From positions 3,021,501 through 3,085,500 of the forward strand of contig NZ_CP019419.1 of assembly GCF_001975665.1 (NCBI RefSeq): DNA of 64,000 nt, read 5' to 3'. The notes beneath the pieces were generated by a model. It did not search any database. It had not been told where the DNA came from and was given only the letters and a program-made list of their open reading frames with translations. Origin of the DNA: Polaribacter reichenbachii (GTDB taxonomy: Bacteria > Bacteroidota > Bacteroidia > Flavobacteriales > Flavobacteriaceae). This document shows positions 1 to 8,571 of this stretch, in pieces. Numbering within the stretch: the first letter of the stretch is position 1; each line of letters opens with the position of its first letter. The position numbers and the translations under genes are program-made.

Positions 1-1880
1 TCTCCTACTTTTGTTCCGTTTACATAAACGGAGTAGGTGCTTTCGCCATCGGGTTCTTGCATAGCGTGAACCTTATAGCGGGCATTACCTTGTGCGGTGC
101 CATTATAAACTACCTCTGCAGCAATGGGACGATTAATACCATTGGTGCCGTTACATTTTATGATTTCTTTGGCATTTCCTTCCCAAGTTTTACTAACTCT
201 CCACTCTAATGTTGCTGGGTCATAGCCCTCAATCTCTAGGTCTGTGAAGTCTTTAGCTAATATCGTTTCGCAGCCTTCTATTACAAGGTTTTCACAATTA
301 GGGTCAACTGTTCCAGTTTCCGACCAATACTTATTCGCTTGTGCTTCTGTTTTATTAGTAAAGTCTCCTAATTTAGCTGCAGTACTAGTTGCCATTACAA
401 TTTTGTCGATTTGATAGCCATGAGAGCGACCGCAAATGTCCATAGTATAAGTTCCTGCTTGTTCTACTTTTATATTTATCCAGTTGTGTGCGTGGTTTTT
501 TTCGCCAATACCGTGCAACCAGAATCCAGGATCACTGCGTCCATAAAACTTAAACCAAGATGTTGTTTGCTCAGTACCCCAATAAGCAATACCATCAGAA
601 AATTTTAGCCATGCATCATTACTTAAATCAGTACCTTGTTGGCCTTCTACTTTTCCTCGTTCTTCTTCATTTTGACGACCAAACCATTTTACCGTATAGG
701 TACCGGGTGTGTTTATCGTAAAACTATAAGATATGGTGTTATTCGCATTTTGATTTTGGTAAGAGTTAGGGCCATCATAATAAATGTATTTACCACCTGA
801 AGCATATTCTTCGTCTGTACCAAGCTTCCAGTCTCCTTTTAGCGCTATTCTTTCAGCTTCAAATACGAGTAAACCCTCTGTTTCATATACATCTATTGCA
901 GGACAGTAGCCATCAGCTTCAGGAATACTACTAGGTTTTATACCACTAATAAATTTAGTCTTTAATTTGCTCGGGTTACCATTTTGGTCGTTATTTAAAA
1001 GAAACCATACCATACCCGCATCAGAAATGTCAGGTTTGCTTTTGGCATCAATATTTAATCGATCCCATAGATACTTACAACTAGGATCAAAATGATCTCT
1101 CAAGAAAAAGTAAGGCGTCCAATTCTTAACGCCATTTATTGAAGACGAACTCCAACCATTATTCAAATTTGAAGACTGGTTTTGATCTATAATGCGTTTA
1201 AAGTTTGTACCCTCACTTACTGGAAAATCATTTAAAATATGCTCTACTCTGTGGTGCTCAGCTCTACGGATATGATTATCGTTATAGTTACTATGGGATA
1301 GAATATAAAGGTGATTTATGGCATCTTCTTTACCATCAGCTTTCACTTTTACTAAGGCTTGGTATAAAAATTCGCTAGGTCCCATTTGTACAAAATACAA
1401 AGGATTATTTGCTGTTGATATCTTAATCTGCTCAGCTAAATGATTAATGGCTGCGGTATTATTAGCAGAAACATCGAAAAAAACAGAGGCATCAAACTCG
1501 GTAAAGAATTCTAAGGCGCCTTCCACACCTTCTTTCATAACATTCGTTTCGGTTGTATGTGCAGGAGAGCCTATAAAGTTATTATAAGAATAATGCACCA
1601 AATTAGCCTCTAGATTTGCATTGGCTAACATGGCTAAAGCGGCTGGTGTTGCACTCCAATCGTCCTCGTCTCCACGTTGCCATGCGGAGTTATAGGTAAA
1701 AGTTTTACCGGCATCTGCAGCAGGTGCATTTGCAGTAACTGTGCCACCCCAAGTGTTTGGGTCTGGTTGGTTATTACCATCTGCACTAATGGCTATACGG
1801 TTATTGCTGTAGCCCCAGCCTTGTGAGAAAATTTGTGTTGCTAAAAAAAGCAGGGTTATAAATAATCCAATTCTTTTCAT
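1..1880 (-). CDS. Secreted nucleoside-hydrolase-like protein with carbohydrate-binding-type domain (3' end off the window)
   Basis: An open frame runs from the ATG at 1880 to the left edge (626 codons visible, no stop). Residues 1-20 form a signal peptide (MKRIGLFITLLFLATQIFSQ). Residues about 25-320 resemble the nucleoside-hydrolase-like fold of secreted Bacteroidota proteins: an early ISADGN strand and an acidic DEDDW motif at about 71-75. Residues about 340-500 (FEAER ... GYQIDKIVMA) have the beta-sandwich pattern of sugar-binding modules often attached to glycoside hydrolases. The last visible part could lead to another binding module or a type IX sorting tail, but that is not visible. 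It is divergent from a TPR/HTH regulator, so local control is plausible. Substrate unknown; a polysaccharide role is inference. Confidence 0.75.
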   Translation of the reverse strand, partial: MKRIGLFITLLFLATQIFSQGWGYSNNRIAISADGNNQPDPNTWGGTVTANAPAADAGKTFTYNSAWQRGDEDDWSATPAALAMLANANLEANLVHYSYNNFIGSPAHTTETNVMKEGVEGALEFFTEFDASVFFDVSANNTAAINHLAEQIKISTANNPLYFVQMGPSEFLYQALVKVKADGKEDAINHLYILSHSNYNDNHIRRAEHHRVEHILNDFPVSEGTNFKRIIDQNQSSNLNNGWSSSSINGVKNWTPYFFLRDHFDPSCKYLWDRLNIDAKSKPDISDAGMVWFLLNNDQNGNPSKLKTKFISGIKPSSIPEADGYCPAIDVYETEGLLVFEAERIALKGDWKLGTDEEYASGGKYIYYDGPNSYQNQNANNTISYSFTINTPGTYTVKWFGRQNEEERGKVEGQQGTDLSNDAWLKFSDGIAYWGTEQTTSWFKFYGRSDPGFWLHGIGEKNHAHNWINIKVEQAGTYTMDICGRSHGYQIDKIVMATSTAAKLGDFTNKTEAQANKYWSETGTVDPNCENLVIEGCETILAKDFTDLEIEGYDPATLEWRVSKTWEGNAKEIIKCNGTNGINRPIAAEVVYNGTAQGNARYKVHAMQEPDGESTYSVYVNGTKVG

Positions 1881-2090
1881 TGTAATAATAGTTTTTAGTT
1901 ACACACTTTTGTGTGTTGGGTTATTATTTGGTTCAATACATGTTTTGATTACTCCAAAAGTATTCGCCATACTCCTCAAAACCTAAAAAACTATATTTGT
2001 TTTATATTTACAATCGAAACAATTGATATGTATATTATATTTACAATAAAAGAATTTTTAGCTTTTTAAACCTTGAAAATCAGTGATTAA

Positions 2091-3701
2091 ATGAAAAAGA
2101 CTCAGATATTTATATTAGTATATGCTTTAAGCTCTATATTTACTTTTAGTAGCACTTATGGTATGGATAGCATTACAGCTCAGAACCATAATGATGTTTA
2201 TCAAGAGGCGAATAAGATGTTAGACATTAATGCAGATACTGCCTTGAATTTATTTAATAAACTAATTCCTTATTACACTAAATGTCTAAATACTGAAAAA
2301 CGAATTCAATGTTATATTGGCTTGTCTGATGCTTACAAAACTAAAGGGCAATACAGCAAGGCTTACGAACACCTGTGGGATGCACTTCTTTTGGGCGAAA
2401 AGGAAAATAATCCGCTTATAATAATTGATATTCATATAGACTTATCTGGGCTATACCGCATTTATAAACGTTATGACAAATGCCAGCAGTACTTGAAAAC
2501 TGCATTACAACTTTCAAAAGATAATAGCATTAAAAAAGGTTATCGTCTAGCTAATATCTACTATGGTTTGGCTATCGTTGAACGCAATTTTAAGAATTAT
2601 GACAAAGCGTTGGACTATCTGAACACTTGCATGAGGATTAGAAAGAAGGAACAACAAGGGCAATCTGAATTTAGTTATATCGACTCAGAACGAGGCAACA
2701 TATATTTGGAGATGGGCCAACTGGACAATGCTGAAAAATACTTACTTCGATCGCACCCATACTTTATAAAAAACAACTTAAATTTTGCTGTTAAATCTAG
2801 TCTAAGTCTGGGTGATCTTTATGTTAAAAAGAAGAACATATATAGAGCGAATGAGTATTATAAAGAAAGTTTATCTCAATTGCAAAAGATGAATTCACAT
2901 ACCGATGTTCATAGTGAGTTACTTGCTAAGCTAGCACAAACTAACAGAATTCTAGGGAATACTAGTATCGCTTATGATTTCTTAGAGGAAGCCAATGTGC
3001 TTATCGATAGCTTGTTTAATGCTAGAACTTCAGTTAACAATGAATTGTTTCAAATAAAGAATAAACACGAAGAGACCATTCGTAAAAAGGATGAAGAAAT
3101 TAAAACACACCTTTTAGCGATAGAGCATAACAAATTAATTCAATCAAGGTTAAAACTTTTAATTTTCTTTATACTGTTTGTAATAGTAGTTGGCATTGTG
3201 GTAATACGTATGCGCTTAAAGCTTAGAAAGGCGGATATTGTAAAGAAAGAGATGGAATTACAAGCAAAGTTTGAGCATGATAAAGCTGAAGCAATTATGA
3301 AAATGAAAAATAGAGAGCTTACTTCTAATACCTTGCAGATGATTGAAAAAGATAAACATATTTACATGATGTTAGAAAAACTAAAAAGTGCATCCGTAGC
3401 AGAATATAAAAGTATGAAGCGGCTTATTGTGCAGGGCAAAAACGGAATGTGGGAGCAATTTAATAAACGTTTTACAGAAGTGAATCAGGGATTTTATGAA
3501 CGCTTAAGAAAGCAACACCCTGATTTAACACCTACGGAGCTTAAACACTGTGCGCTTATTAAACTGAATTTTAACAGTAAAGAAATGTCTCGTTTGTTGA
3601 GTATTTCACTAAACAGCGTTAATATTTCAAGGCACCGCATTCGAAAAAAGATGTACCTGCAACGTGAAGATAATTTAAGTATTTATATTGCTGCGATTTA
3701 A
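2091..3701 (+). CDS. Membrane-anchored TPR protein with C-terminal LuxR-type helix-turn-helix
   Basis: The 536-residue product starts with a signal/anchor segment, followed by tetratricopeptide repeats over about residues 30-330 (repeated YDKALDYL/A-type helices). A single transmembrane helix lies near 355-373 (LLIFFILFVIVVGIVVI), then a cytoplasmic coiled coil, and a C-terminal helix-turn-helix near 485-530 (LTPTELKHCALIKL ... SVNISRHRIRKKM). This one-component architecture is common in Bacteroidota, where the TPR part is outside and the DNA-binding part inside. It is transcribed away from the secreted carbohydrate-type gene on its left, which is a reasonable regulatory target (inference). 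The 210-bp divergent spacer contains TATATTTG at 1992-1999, which fits a -7 box, but no clear -33 partner was found. Confidence 0.8.
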   Translation: MKKTQIFILVYALSSIFTFSSTYGMDSITAQNHNDVYQEANKMLDINADTALNLFNKLIPYYTKCLNTEKRIQCYIGLSDAYKTKGQYSKAYEHLWDALLLGEKENNPLIIIDIHIDLSGLYRIYKRYDKCQQYLKTALQLSKDNSIKKGYRLANIYYGLAIVERNFKNYDKALDYLNTCMRIRKKEQQGQSEFSYIDSERGNIYLEMGQLDNAEKYLLRSHPYFIKNNLNFAVKSSLSLGDLYVKKKNIYRANEYYKESLSQLQKMNSHTDVHSELLAKLAQTNRILGNTSIAYDFLEEANVLIDSLFNARTSVNNELFQIKNKHEETIRKKDEEIKTHLLAIEHNKLIQSRLKLLIFFILFVIVVGIVVIRMRLKLRKADIVKKEMELQAKFEHDKAEAIMKMKNRELTSNTLQMIEKDKHIYMMLEKLKSASVAEYKSMKRLIVQGKNGMWEQFNKRFTEVNQGFYERLRKQHPDLTPTELKHCALIKLNFNSKEMSRLLSISLNSVNISRHRIRKKMYLQREDNLSIYIAAI

Positions 3702-3824
3702 TATTGAGTAGAAAACGGGCGTACTTTTGCAAATAAAGAAATCAAAACCCAAGAGGGGGGAAGCCATTTAAACAAATTTATTTGTAGAATAAATTATGAG
3801 AAAAAAACAGCTCTGCGTCTGCTA

Positions 3825-3960
3825 TATGTAATATCGAGTATAATTCATTGCTGGTTATAGCCTACTTACGAAAATCCGAGAGGATTTTCTTGGTCAGTAA
3901 TTATTTACTAATTTAGTTACTTAAACAATATAACTAATTCTTTACAATTATGTTAGGTTT
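3825..3960. repeat. Hairpin element A, attC-like, first of three related elements
   Basis: The core is a perfect 8-bp inverted repeat GAAAATCC/GGATTTTC (3870-3877 and 3882-3889) with loop GAGA. It is embedded in flanks that align with element B: ATTGCTGGTT on the left, and TTTACTAATTTAGTT then AACTAATTCTTTACA on the right. The right end contains GTTAGGT (3952-3958), which fits the integron core GTTRRRY. The region from 3702 to 3824 holds nothing recognisable apart from a 12-codon ORF at 3796. The order outer arms, inner arms, central hairpin recalls attC sites, but no integrase gene is in the window. Confidence 0.7.
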
Positions 3961-3971
3961 TTAATTTTCTT

Positions 3972-4010
3972 TTTTAGTTAGTTTTACAAAAGGGTTTGTT
4001 TTATATTTAG
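3972..4010 (+). promoter_or_regulatory. Promoter-like block conserved after hairpins A and B
   Basis: It contains TTAGTTAGTTTTACAAAAG followed, after 9 bases, by TATATTTA (4002-4009), close to the Bacteroidota -7 box TAnnTTTG. The same block follows element B at 4742-4779, and weaker similarity continues to about 4048. It lies 78 bp before the ATG of the next small gene. Conservation of a non-coding block in front of two unrelated genes is the main evidence; no TTG-type -33 box is present. Confidence 0.5.
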
Positions 4011-4087
4011 GATTATATAGGAGGCTAGTTGTAAATTGATAAAAGTTTAAGCATAGTCATTAATTGTAAGCAATCTAAAAAAAACGA

Positions 4088-4579
4088 ATGGCAACATTAT
4101 TAGAAGATATAAAAAAGCAATCCAATTGGACAGTTAAAGCGTTCAAATCGGATGGAATTGAACTGGATTATTCAATGGGAAGTTTAATTGAAATTGACCG
4201 ATTTATCCAAAAATACACTAAAGACGGACAACCGATAAAAGGTGGTCGACTTGCCAAAGGTTATGGCGGAAAAATATTTTCGATTGGCTCATATATTGGA
4301 GAAACTTTAATAAAAAATGTTTCTGATTCGAAATGGATTACTGACGACAATGACCCTCACGGAGAAGTTAATATCGAAGTGAATTTGTCAGACGGAACTC
4401 GATGTTGGCCAATTCAAAAATTAATGAAGAGGATTCAAAACGGACTTGAGGACGGAATTTATCCTTATGGAGTAAGCGTGACAAACAAAAAAGCGGATGA
4501 AAAATATGACGGAGAGTTTTGGAAAATAGAAAATGAAGTAAAACCAATGGAACCGAAAAAAACTTGGTGGAAGTTTTAA
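4088..4579 (+). CDS. Small hypothetical protein, possibly DUF3806-like, in a cassette-like position
   Basis: A 163-residue soluble protein with no signal peptide or membrane segment. The pattern LDYSMGSLIEIDRFIQ, then GSYIGETLIKN, a stretch rich in D/N, and a late WPIQKLMKRIQNGLEDGIYPY motif resembles DUF3806-type proteins. That is recollection of a pattern, not a search result. It is a single isolated gene between hairpins A and B, with its own promoter-like block upstream and no operon partner. It uses more C/G-ending codons (GAC, CGA, CTT) than neighbouring genes, judged by eye, which fits acquisition from elsewhere. Function unknown. Confidence 0.7.
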   Translation: MATLLEDIKKQSNWTVKAFKSDGIELDYSMGSLIEIDRFIQKYTKDGQPIKGGRLAKGYGGKIFSIGSYIGETLIKNVSDSKWITDDNDPHGEVNIEVNLSDGTRCWPIQKLMKRIQNGLEDGIYPYGVSVTNKKADEKYDGEFWKIENEVKPMEPKKTWWKF

Positions 4580-4596
4580 AAATAAAAAAGCCATCT

Positions 4597-4728
4597 TACA
4601 ACACCGTATAAAATTAATTGCTGGTTTTGGGTCACTTGGGAAATTCCTTCGGAATTTCGCCGTTCTTATTTTATTTAGTAAATTCATTGTTAAAACAACG
4701 CAACTAACCTTATACATAAACGTTGGTT
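4597..4728. repeat. Hairpin element B, attC-like, best-formed copy
   Basis: Nested complementary arms are visible. Left: CAAC (4599-4602), GTATAA (4606-4611), TTA (4614-4616), TTGC (4618-4621). Right: GCAA (4700-4703), TAA (4705-4707), TTATAC (4710-4715), GTTG (4722-4725). The centre is GAAATTCC/GGAATTTC (4640-4647 and 4651-4658) with loop TTC. Spacers differ between the two sides, so folding would leave unpaired bases as in integron attC sites. The terminal GTTGGTT does not fully satisfy GTTRRRY. It begins 18 bp after the stop of the upstream small gene. Confidence 0.75.
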
Positions 4729-4741
4729 TTTTATTTTACTT

Positions 4742-4779
4742 TTTTAGTCTGTCTTACAAAAGCATTTTTTTATATTTGA
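4742..4779 (+). promoter_or_regulatory. Promoter-like block after hairpin B
   Basis: TTACAAAAG (4754-4762) is followed after 8 bases by TATATTTG (4771-4778), an exact TAnnTTTG -7 box. Alignment with the block after element A is good through about 4816 (shared AGGTTAGTT and ATAAAAG pieces). The next ATG is 166 bp downstream. The rest of the spacer up to 4944 shows no other feature. Confidence 0.55.
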
Positions 4780-4944
4780 CGTTAAATTTGAGGTTAGTTT
4801 TAATTTAATAAAAGCGAAGCAGGAACCATTGGTTAGCTACATTTAAATAATTTAATACTGATAAAATAAAATTTAGAAACCACATTTTAATTCAACAGAG
4901 AATTACAGCTTATTATTTAAAATACAGCGCAAACAATTAAATAA

Positions 4945-5370
4945 ATGAAAAATAGCAGAACAAAATTAATTATCTTATTTGTACTTGCAATACTATTTAC
5001 AAGTTGCTCAACCAATAATGAGGAAAATATAGACACAACTGAACCAATGATCTCTATTCAAAGTCCTCAGTTAAATCAGACCTATGTAGGATATTGGGGA
5101 GGAGCATGGCCAGAGGCAGACAAGGTAAATTTAATAGCATCGGGAGTTGACGAGACAGGAATCTCATCAATAAAACTGACAGTTATAAATGAGAGCAAAA
5201 CTGTTGTCTTCGAAAAGATAGTAAATAGCACAACAAGCAGTCAAACTGAACTTGTTATTTCCGAAAATTTTACACCTCAAGAAATTGGAACTTATAGCGT
5301 GATATTTAGTGTTACAGATGTAATCGGAAATATTGAAACTTCAGCACCTAGAACTTTTTTAGTTGAATGA
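4945..5370 (+). CDS. Small lipoprotein with an Ig-like domain
   Basis: A 141-residue protein with a type II signal sequence ending in LFTSCSTNNEEN, so Cys20 is the likely lipidated residue. The rest reads as one beta-sandwich domain: ISIQSPQ at the start, DETGISSIKLTVINES in the middle and GTYSVIFSVTDVIGN near the end, the wording of bacterial Ig-like/PKD-type folds. It probably sits on a membrane surface. It stands alone between hairpins B and C, so it looks like the second cargo gene of the array. Ligand or partner unknown. Confidence 0.7.
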   Translation: MKNSRTKLIILFVLAILFTSCSTNNEENIDTTEPMISIQSPQLNQTYVGYWGGAWPEADKVNLIASGVDETGISSIKLTVINESKTVVFEKIVNSTTSSQTELVISENFTPQEIGTYSVIFSVTDVIGNIETSAPRTFLVE

Positions 5371-5399
5371 TGCTGACTGAAGCATAATTAATGATTATA

Positions 5400-5545
5400 T
5401 GTTGCCCAAAACGGTAGATAACGATAAATAATAATATTGCTTAATTAGTTTGATTAATCAAAGGTTAGTGCGGTTTTGTAACGCCAGATTTTCCTATGGA
5501 AAATCCTCGCTCACAAAACCGCACTATTTTTAAAGGTAACCTTTA
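5400..5545. repeat. Hairpin element C, third member, no promoter block
   Basis: A perfect 14-bp inverted repeat, TAGTGCGGTTTTGT (5466-5479) and ACAAAACCGCACTA (5513-5526), encloses an inner hairpin GATTTTCC/GGAAAATC (5487-5494 and 5498-5505). Outer arms AAGGTTA (5461-5467) and TAACCTT (5537-5543) also pair. A 12-bp palindrome TTGATTAATCAA sits at 5450-5461, and GTTGCCC at 5401. The inner GAAAATCC motif and nested layout match elements A and B, but the promoter-like block does not follow. It could also terminate transcription of the lipoprotein gene. Confidence 0.65.
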
Positions 5546-5569
5546 CCTTTAATTCTTTTAAATTACAAA

Positions 5570-5671
5570 TTGAAAAACCTATAAACAATTGTAGTAATTG
5601 GAATTGCAATTTATATTGCAACTAAAGTGAATGGAAATTCCTTAAAAAATCAAAATACATCAGCAAAGTAA
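5570..5671 (+). pseudogene. Possible remnant of a very small membrane protein
   Basis: In one frame the bases read (TTG) K N L stop T, then IVVIGIAIYIATKVNGNSLK and a few more residues before TAA at 5669-5671. A hydrophobic helix with a polar tail is coherent, but there is no ATG and an in-frame TAA lies at 5582-5584. This fits a decayed small gene beyond the last hairpin. It may equally be chance in AT-rich DNA. Nothing else was seen between 5546 and 5769. Confidence 0.25.
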
Positions 5672-5769
5672 TTTTTAAAATCATTTGAATAATTAGGTTA
5701 TTTTAAATAGGCAACCGAAAAAGATATACTAAAAGTGTGAAAAATACTTTGATATCTATAAATCTGATA

Positions 5770-6234
5770 TTAAAACATAAGAATCATTTTAATATCAGAA
5801 CGTTCGTAATGTGAATCTTCTTCAACAGGTATTTCTTTGAAGCCCATTTTTTTGTATAAATTTATTGCTGGTACTAAACTTCTATGTGAGTATAAGGTAA
5901 TACTTGGCCAGTTTTGTTTTTTTGCAAAAGCGATAGAAAACTCCATTAGTTGTAAACCTATTTTTAAGCCTTGAAATTGAGGAGCAACAGCCATTTTACT
6001 CAATTCATAAAATGTTTTTTGATTGATGATAGATACAACACCAATTATTTTATGATTGTATTTAGCAAAAAAGATAAAACCACCAGGCTCTAAAACATAT
6101 TTTTTAGGATTACTTAACACCTTTTCATCATAAGGTTCTACATAAAAATATTTTTTAAGCCACTCTACATTTAAGTCGTAAAAATGCTTGGCATATTTAT
6201 CTTCAAAAGGAATGATTTCTAATTGATGTTCCAT
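5770..6234 (-). CDS. GNAT-family N-acetyltransferase
   Basis: A 154-residue single-domain protein. The acetyl-CoA binding segment is visible as ELSKMAVAPQFQGLKIGLQL (about 78-97), with the GNAT signature Q-x-x-G-x-G/A-type loop. It is followed by ITLYSHRSLVPAINLYKKMGF, the usual alpha4/beta7 end. The family transfers an acetyl group from acetyl-CoA to an amine of a small molecule or protein; the acceptor cannot be read from sequence. It is just downstream, on the same strand, of the DUF4105 gene (14-bp gap), so co-transcription is likely. Confidence 0.85.
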   Translation of the reverse strand: MEHQLEIIPFEDKYAKHFYDLNVEWLKKYFYVEPYDEKVLSNPKKYVLEPGGFIFFAKYNHKIIGVVSIINQKTFYELSKMAVAPQFQGLKIGLQLMEFSIAFAKKQNWPSITLYSHRSLVPAINLYKKMGFKEIPVEEDSHYERSDIKMILMF

Positions 6235-6248
6235 TAAAAAAAGCTTTT

Positions 6249-7421
6249 TTATTTTTTATAAAATGATGCTAAAAATAAATAACGAACAAAAAGTAAAACT
6301 AAAAAAGGAATTACAGCTAATGGAAATAATTGCACTTTTAAAATCCATAAAATAGGAATGATAACCAATAAACCTAGCAACATTTTAAAGTAAGCTTGTA
6401 TCCATTTAGGATGCTTATTTTTAAACAAGATAAAAGCTATAATTAAGTTAGGCGCAAAAGCCCATAAAAAATTAAAGTTATTTGGTGTTGTAGAATGATC
6501 TGTAAAAAACCATAAAAATAGAATTAAAATTCCGACAATTCCTGTTACAAAAAGTAAGGTAAAATCTAAGAACTTAGTACGCTTGTTATTTTTAAAATCT
6601 CTGTAAGTAATAAAAAGTCCGATAAAAGCAATAATGCTAAAAATTACAAAAGGATTAAATAGAGTTATTTTCTGATCTAACTCTTGGTAATCTAATAAAG
6701 TAATTTCTTTCTTAATGAGTTCTTTAGGTTGATTATCAATAAATAAAGCACTGTTTTTAAATATTGCATACACATAATCAGGTAAATACATGTATTGTTC
6801 TGATGTTGCTTTTTGATCTAATTTACTACCTAATGCTAAATTAATTCCGAAATTACCCCAAGTATTCCAATGAATTTCTTTATTCATCAATTGTCTAAAA
6901 GATAGGTTCTTTTCAATTTTATCATCATTAAAAGCAACTCGATCTCCTAGAACTGTGGTGGTAATATCTCTTAATTTAGAAGCACAATTATTATAAAAAG
7001 GATCGTAATAATAATTTGCATTTTTAGGTAAAGCATTATTTTCTAAATATTTAAAAAAGGCTTGTTTTTCTTGTTGTGTTAAATTTAATACTTGTTGTTT
7101 TACCCAACGTTTATCTTTTTTATAACTTGCTAAGAAATACTTAAAATCGTATCGAGCCAATTTATACAACAATTTACCTTTGGTAAAGTTTGCATAAAAA
7201 TTAGGCTGATTAAAATCGAACATTCCGTAATTATAAATTAAATCTAACTGTAAAACAGGATCTTTAATTCGAATAGCAGAATGCCCAAAAGCTTCGTATA
7301 ATTCTGTTCCTGGACCAGCAGTTATAATACTAACTTCTGAGTATACAGAAAGATTAACTTGTGCATTTACAGGTTTTATCAGCAATAAAAAAAAGAGAAA
7401 TAGTAAGTGTTTTTTGTTCAT
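6249..7421 (-). CDS. DUF4105 / Lnb-type lipoprotein N-acyltransferase family membrane protein
   Basis: 390 residues: a signal peptide (1-20, ending VNAQ), a periplasmic DUF4105 domain (about 24-175), then five or six hydrophobic helices from about 255 to the end. Likely catalytic residues of the family are visible: His in AFGHSAIRI and Cys in FYNNCASKLRD. Members of this family in Bacteroides act as the lipoprotein N-acyltransferase Lnb, adding the third acyl chain to lipoproteins in bacteria lacking Lnt. That role is plausible here but inferred. The gene follows the PorV/PorQ-like gene with a 5-bp gap and precedes the GNAT gene. Confidence 0.75.
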   Translation of the reverse strand: MNKKHLLFLFFLLLIKPVNAQVNLSVYSEVSIITAGPGTELYEAFGHSAIRIKDPVLQLDLIYNYGMFDFNQPNFYANFTKGKLLYKLARYDFKYFLASYKKDKRWVKQQVLNLTQQEKQAFFKYLENNALPKNANYYYDPFYNNCASKLRDITTTVLGDRVAFNDDKIEKNLSFRQLMNKEIHWNTWGNFGINLALGSKLDQKATSEQYMYLPDYVYAIFKNSALFIDNQPKELIKKEITLLDYQELDQKITLFNPFVIFSIIAFIGLFITYRDFKNNKRTKFLDFTLLFVTGIVGILILFLWFFTDHSTTPNNFNFLWAFAPNLIIAFILFKNKHPKWIQAYFKMLLGLLVIIPILWILKVQLFPLAVIPFLVLLFVRYLFLASFYKK

Positions 7422-7426
7422 CAGTT

Positions 7427-8521
7427 TTAATTTCTAAAGAAACTATAGTCGAAAGTAATAGAAAAAATGTTAGAAAATAGCGCATTACCAACACTACCAA
7501 TATTGGTTAACGCATAATCTACTTGAATGCCTTTGTAGTTGAAACCAACTCCGAAATTGGGCTGTACAGAAAGCGATTTACCATCGTCAAATTCTGTAAT
7601 ATATTGAAAATTACCAACACCTAAACGTAAATACACCAACTTATCATAATCTAATTGAAAACCAACAGCAGGATCTATACTACCAATTTTTGATGAAAAA
7701 ATATCATTAGATTGTTCAAAACGAATGTTTAAATCTACCTCAGAAAGTAAGTTTAAATATCGGCCAACTCTCCATTCTTTGGCAACACCAACTTGTATTT
7801 TTGGTTTGGTAACCTCTGTAGTTTCTGGTAATTCTTGATTTTGTCCAGGAATTGCATTTTTAATTTTATCAAATTCTTCTTCATTAATTGCCCAACTATT
7901 AAAAGTTGTAGTTATATCTCTAGCCATTATACCAAATTGCCAAGAATTTCTTTCGAATTGCAAACCTGCATCAAAACCAAAACCCCAAGATGTAGCAAAT
8001 TCGCCAATAATTCTACGCACTATTTTAGCATTCACTCCGAATTTTACATCCTTAAAAATTAAATTTCTGGCATAAGCAATATTAAAGGCATAATCTGCAG
8101 CAGAAAAAAGGCTAATTCTATTAAAATCGATATTTCCCTCACTATCAATTAATTGTGTGGTGTTTAAAATATCATCAACCCCAAAACGAATTACAGAAAT
8201 ACCCAAAGCACTTTCGTAATCTATTGGCATTGCAAAAGCTGCGTGATTGTAATTGGCAATACCCGCAAAATAAGAAGCGTGCATTAAAGAACCTTGATAA
8301 TCTTCTATACCTACCAAACCAGCAGGATTCCAATAACTTGCATTTACATTATTTGTAGTGGCAACAACAGCTTTACTCATTCCTAAAGCAGCAGCATCAA
8401 CCCCAATATTTAAAAATTCGTTGGAGTAATTTCTAAATACTTGCGCATTTAAAAGCAGTGGAAAGATGATTAAAATAAGTAAAAATTTATATTTCAATAG
8501 CTTATAATTTATCAAAAACAA
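7427..8521 (-). CDS. PorV/PorQ-family outer-membrane protein
   Basis: 364 residues with a signal peptide (ending LLLNAQ) and a beta-barrel pattern of alternating hydrophobic and aromatic strands to the final FDYSFFRN. The N-terminal stretch FLNIGVDAAALGMSKAVVAT followed by NASYWNPAGL is the hallmark of the PorV/PorQ (FadL-like) family. PorV itself shuttles cargo in the type IX secretion system; paralogues such as this one are less well defined. It probably forms an operon with the DUF4105 gene downstream. Whether it works with T9SS here is inference. Confidence 0.8.
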   Translation of the reverse strand: MFLINYKLLKYKFLLILIIFPLLLNAQVFRNYSNEFLNIGVDAAALGMSKAVVATTNNVNASYWNPAGLVGIEDYQGSLMHASYFAGIANYNHAAFAMPIDYESALGISVIRFGVDDILNTTQLIDSEGNIDFNRISLFSAADYAFNIAYARNLIFKDVKFGVNAKIVRRIIGEFATSWGFGFDAGLQFERNSWQFGIMARDITTTFNSWAINEEEFDKIKNAIPGQNQELPETTEVTKPKIQVGVAKEWRVGRYLNLLSEVDLNIRFEQSNDIFSSKIGSIDPAVGFQLDYDKLVYLRLGVGNFQYITEFDDGKSLSVQPNFGVGFNYKGIQVDYALTNIGSVGNALFSNIFSITFDYSFFRN

Positions 8522-8571
8522 ATATCTTAAATCCTATTAGATTAACTATTGTTTTTGGTAGATATTGTTTG

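Noticed and set aside
411..608. Short plus-strand ORF inside the secreted gene
   Set aside because: Antisense shadow of the long minus-strand frame, which has a signal peptide and coherent domains.
1955..1962. CAAAAGTA as a minus-strand -7 box for the secreted gene
   Set aside because: No -33 partner at a normal distance and the motif is frequent by chance at this base composition.
3796..3831. 12-codon ORF starting MRKKQLCVCYM
   Set aside because: Too short, lies across the left edge of the first hairpin and has no sign of selection.
3825..4728. Calling the array a classical integron
   Set aside because: No integrase gene or attI is in the window, element B lacks a full GTTRRRY end, and each unit carries a promoter-like block; I report the attC likeness only.
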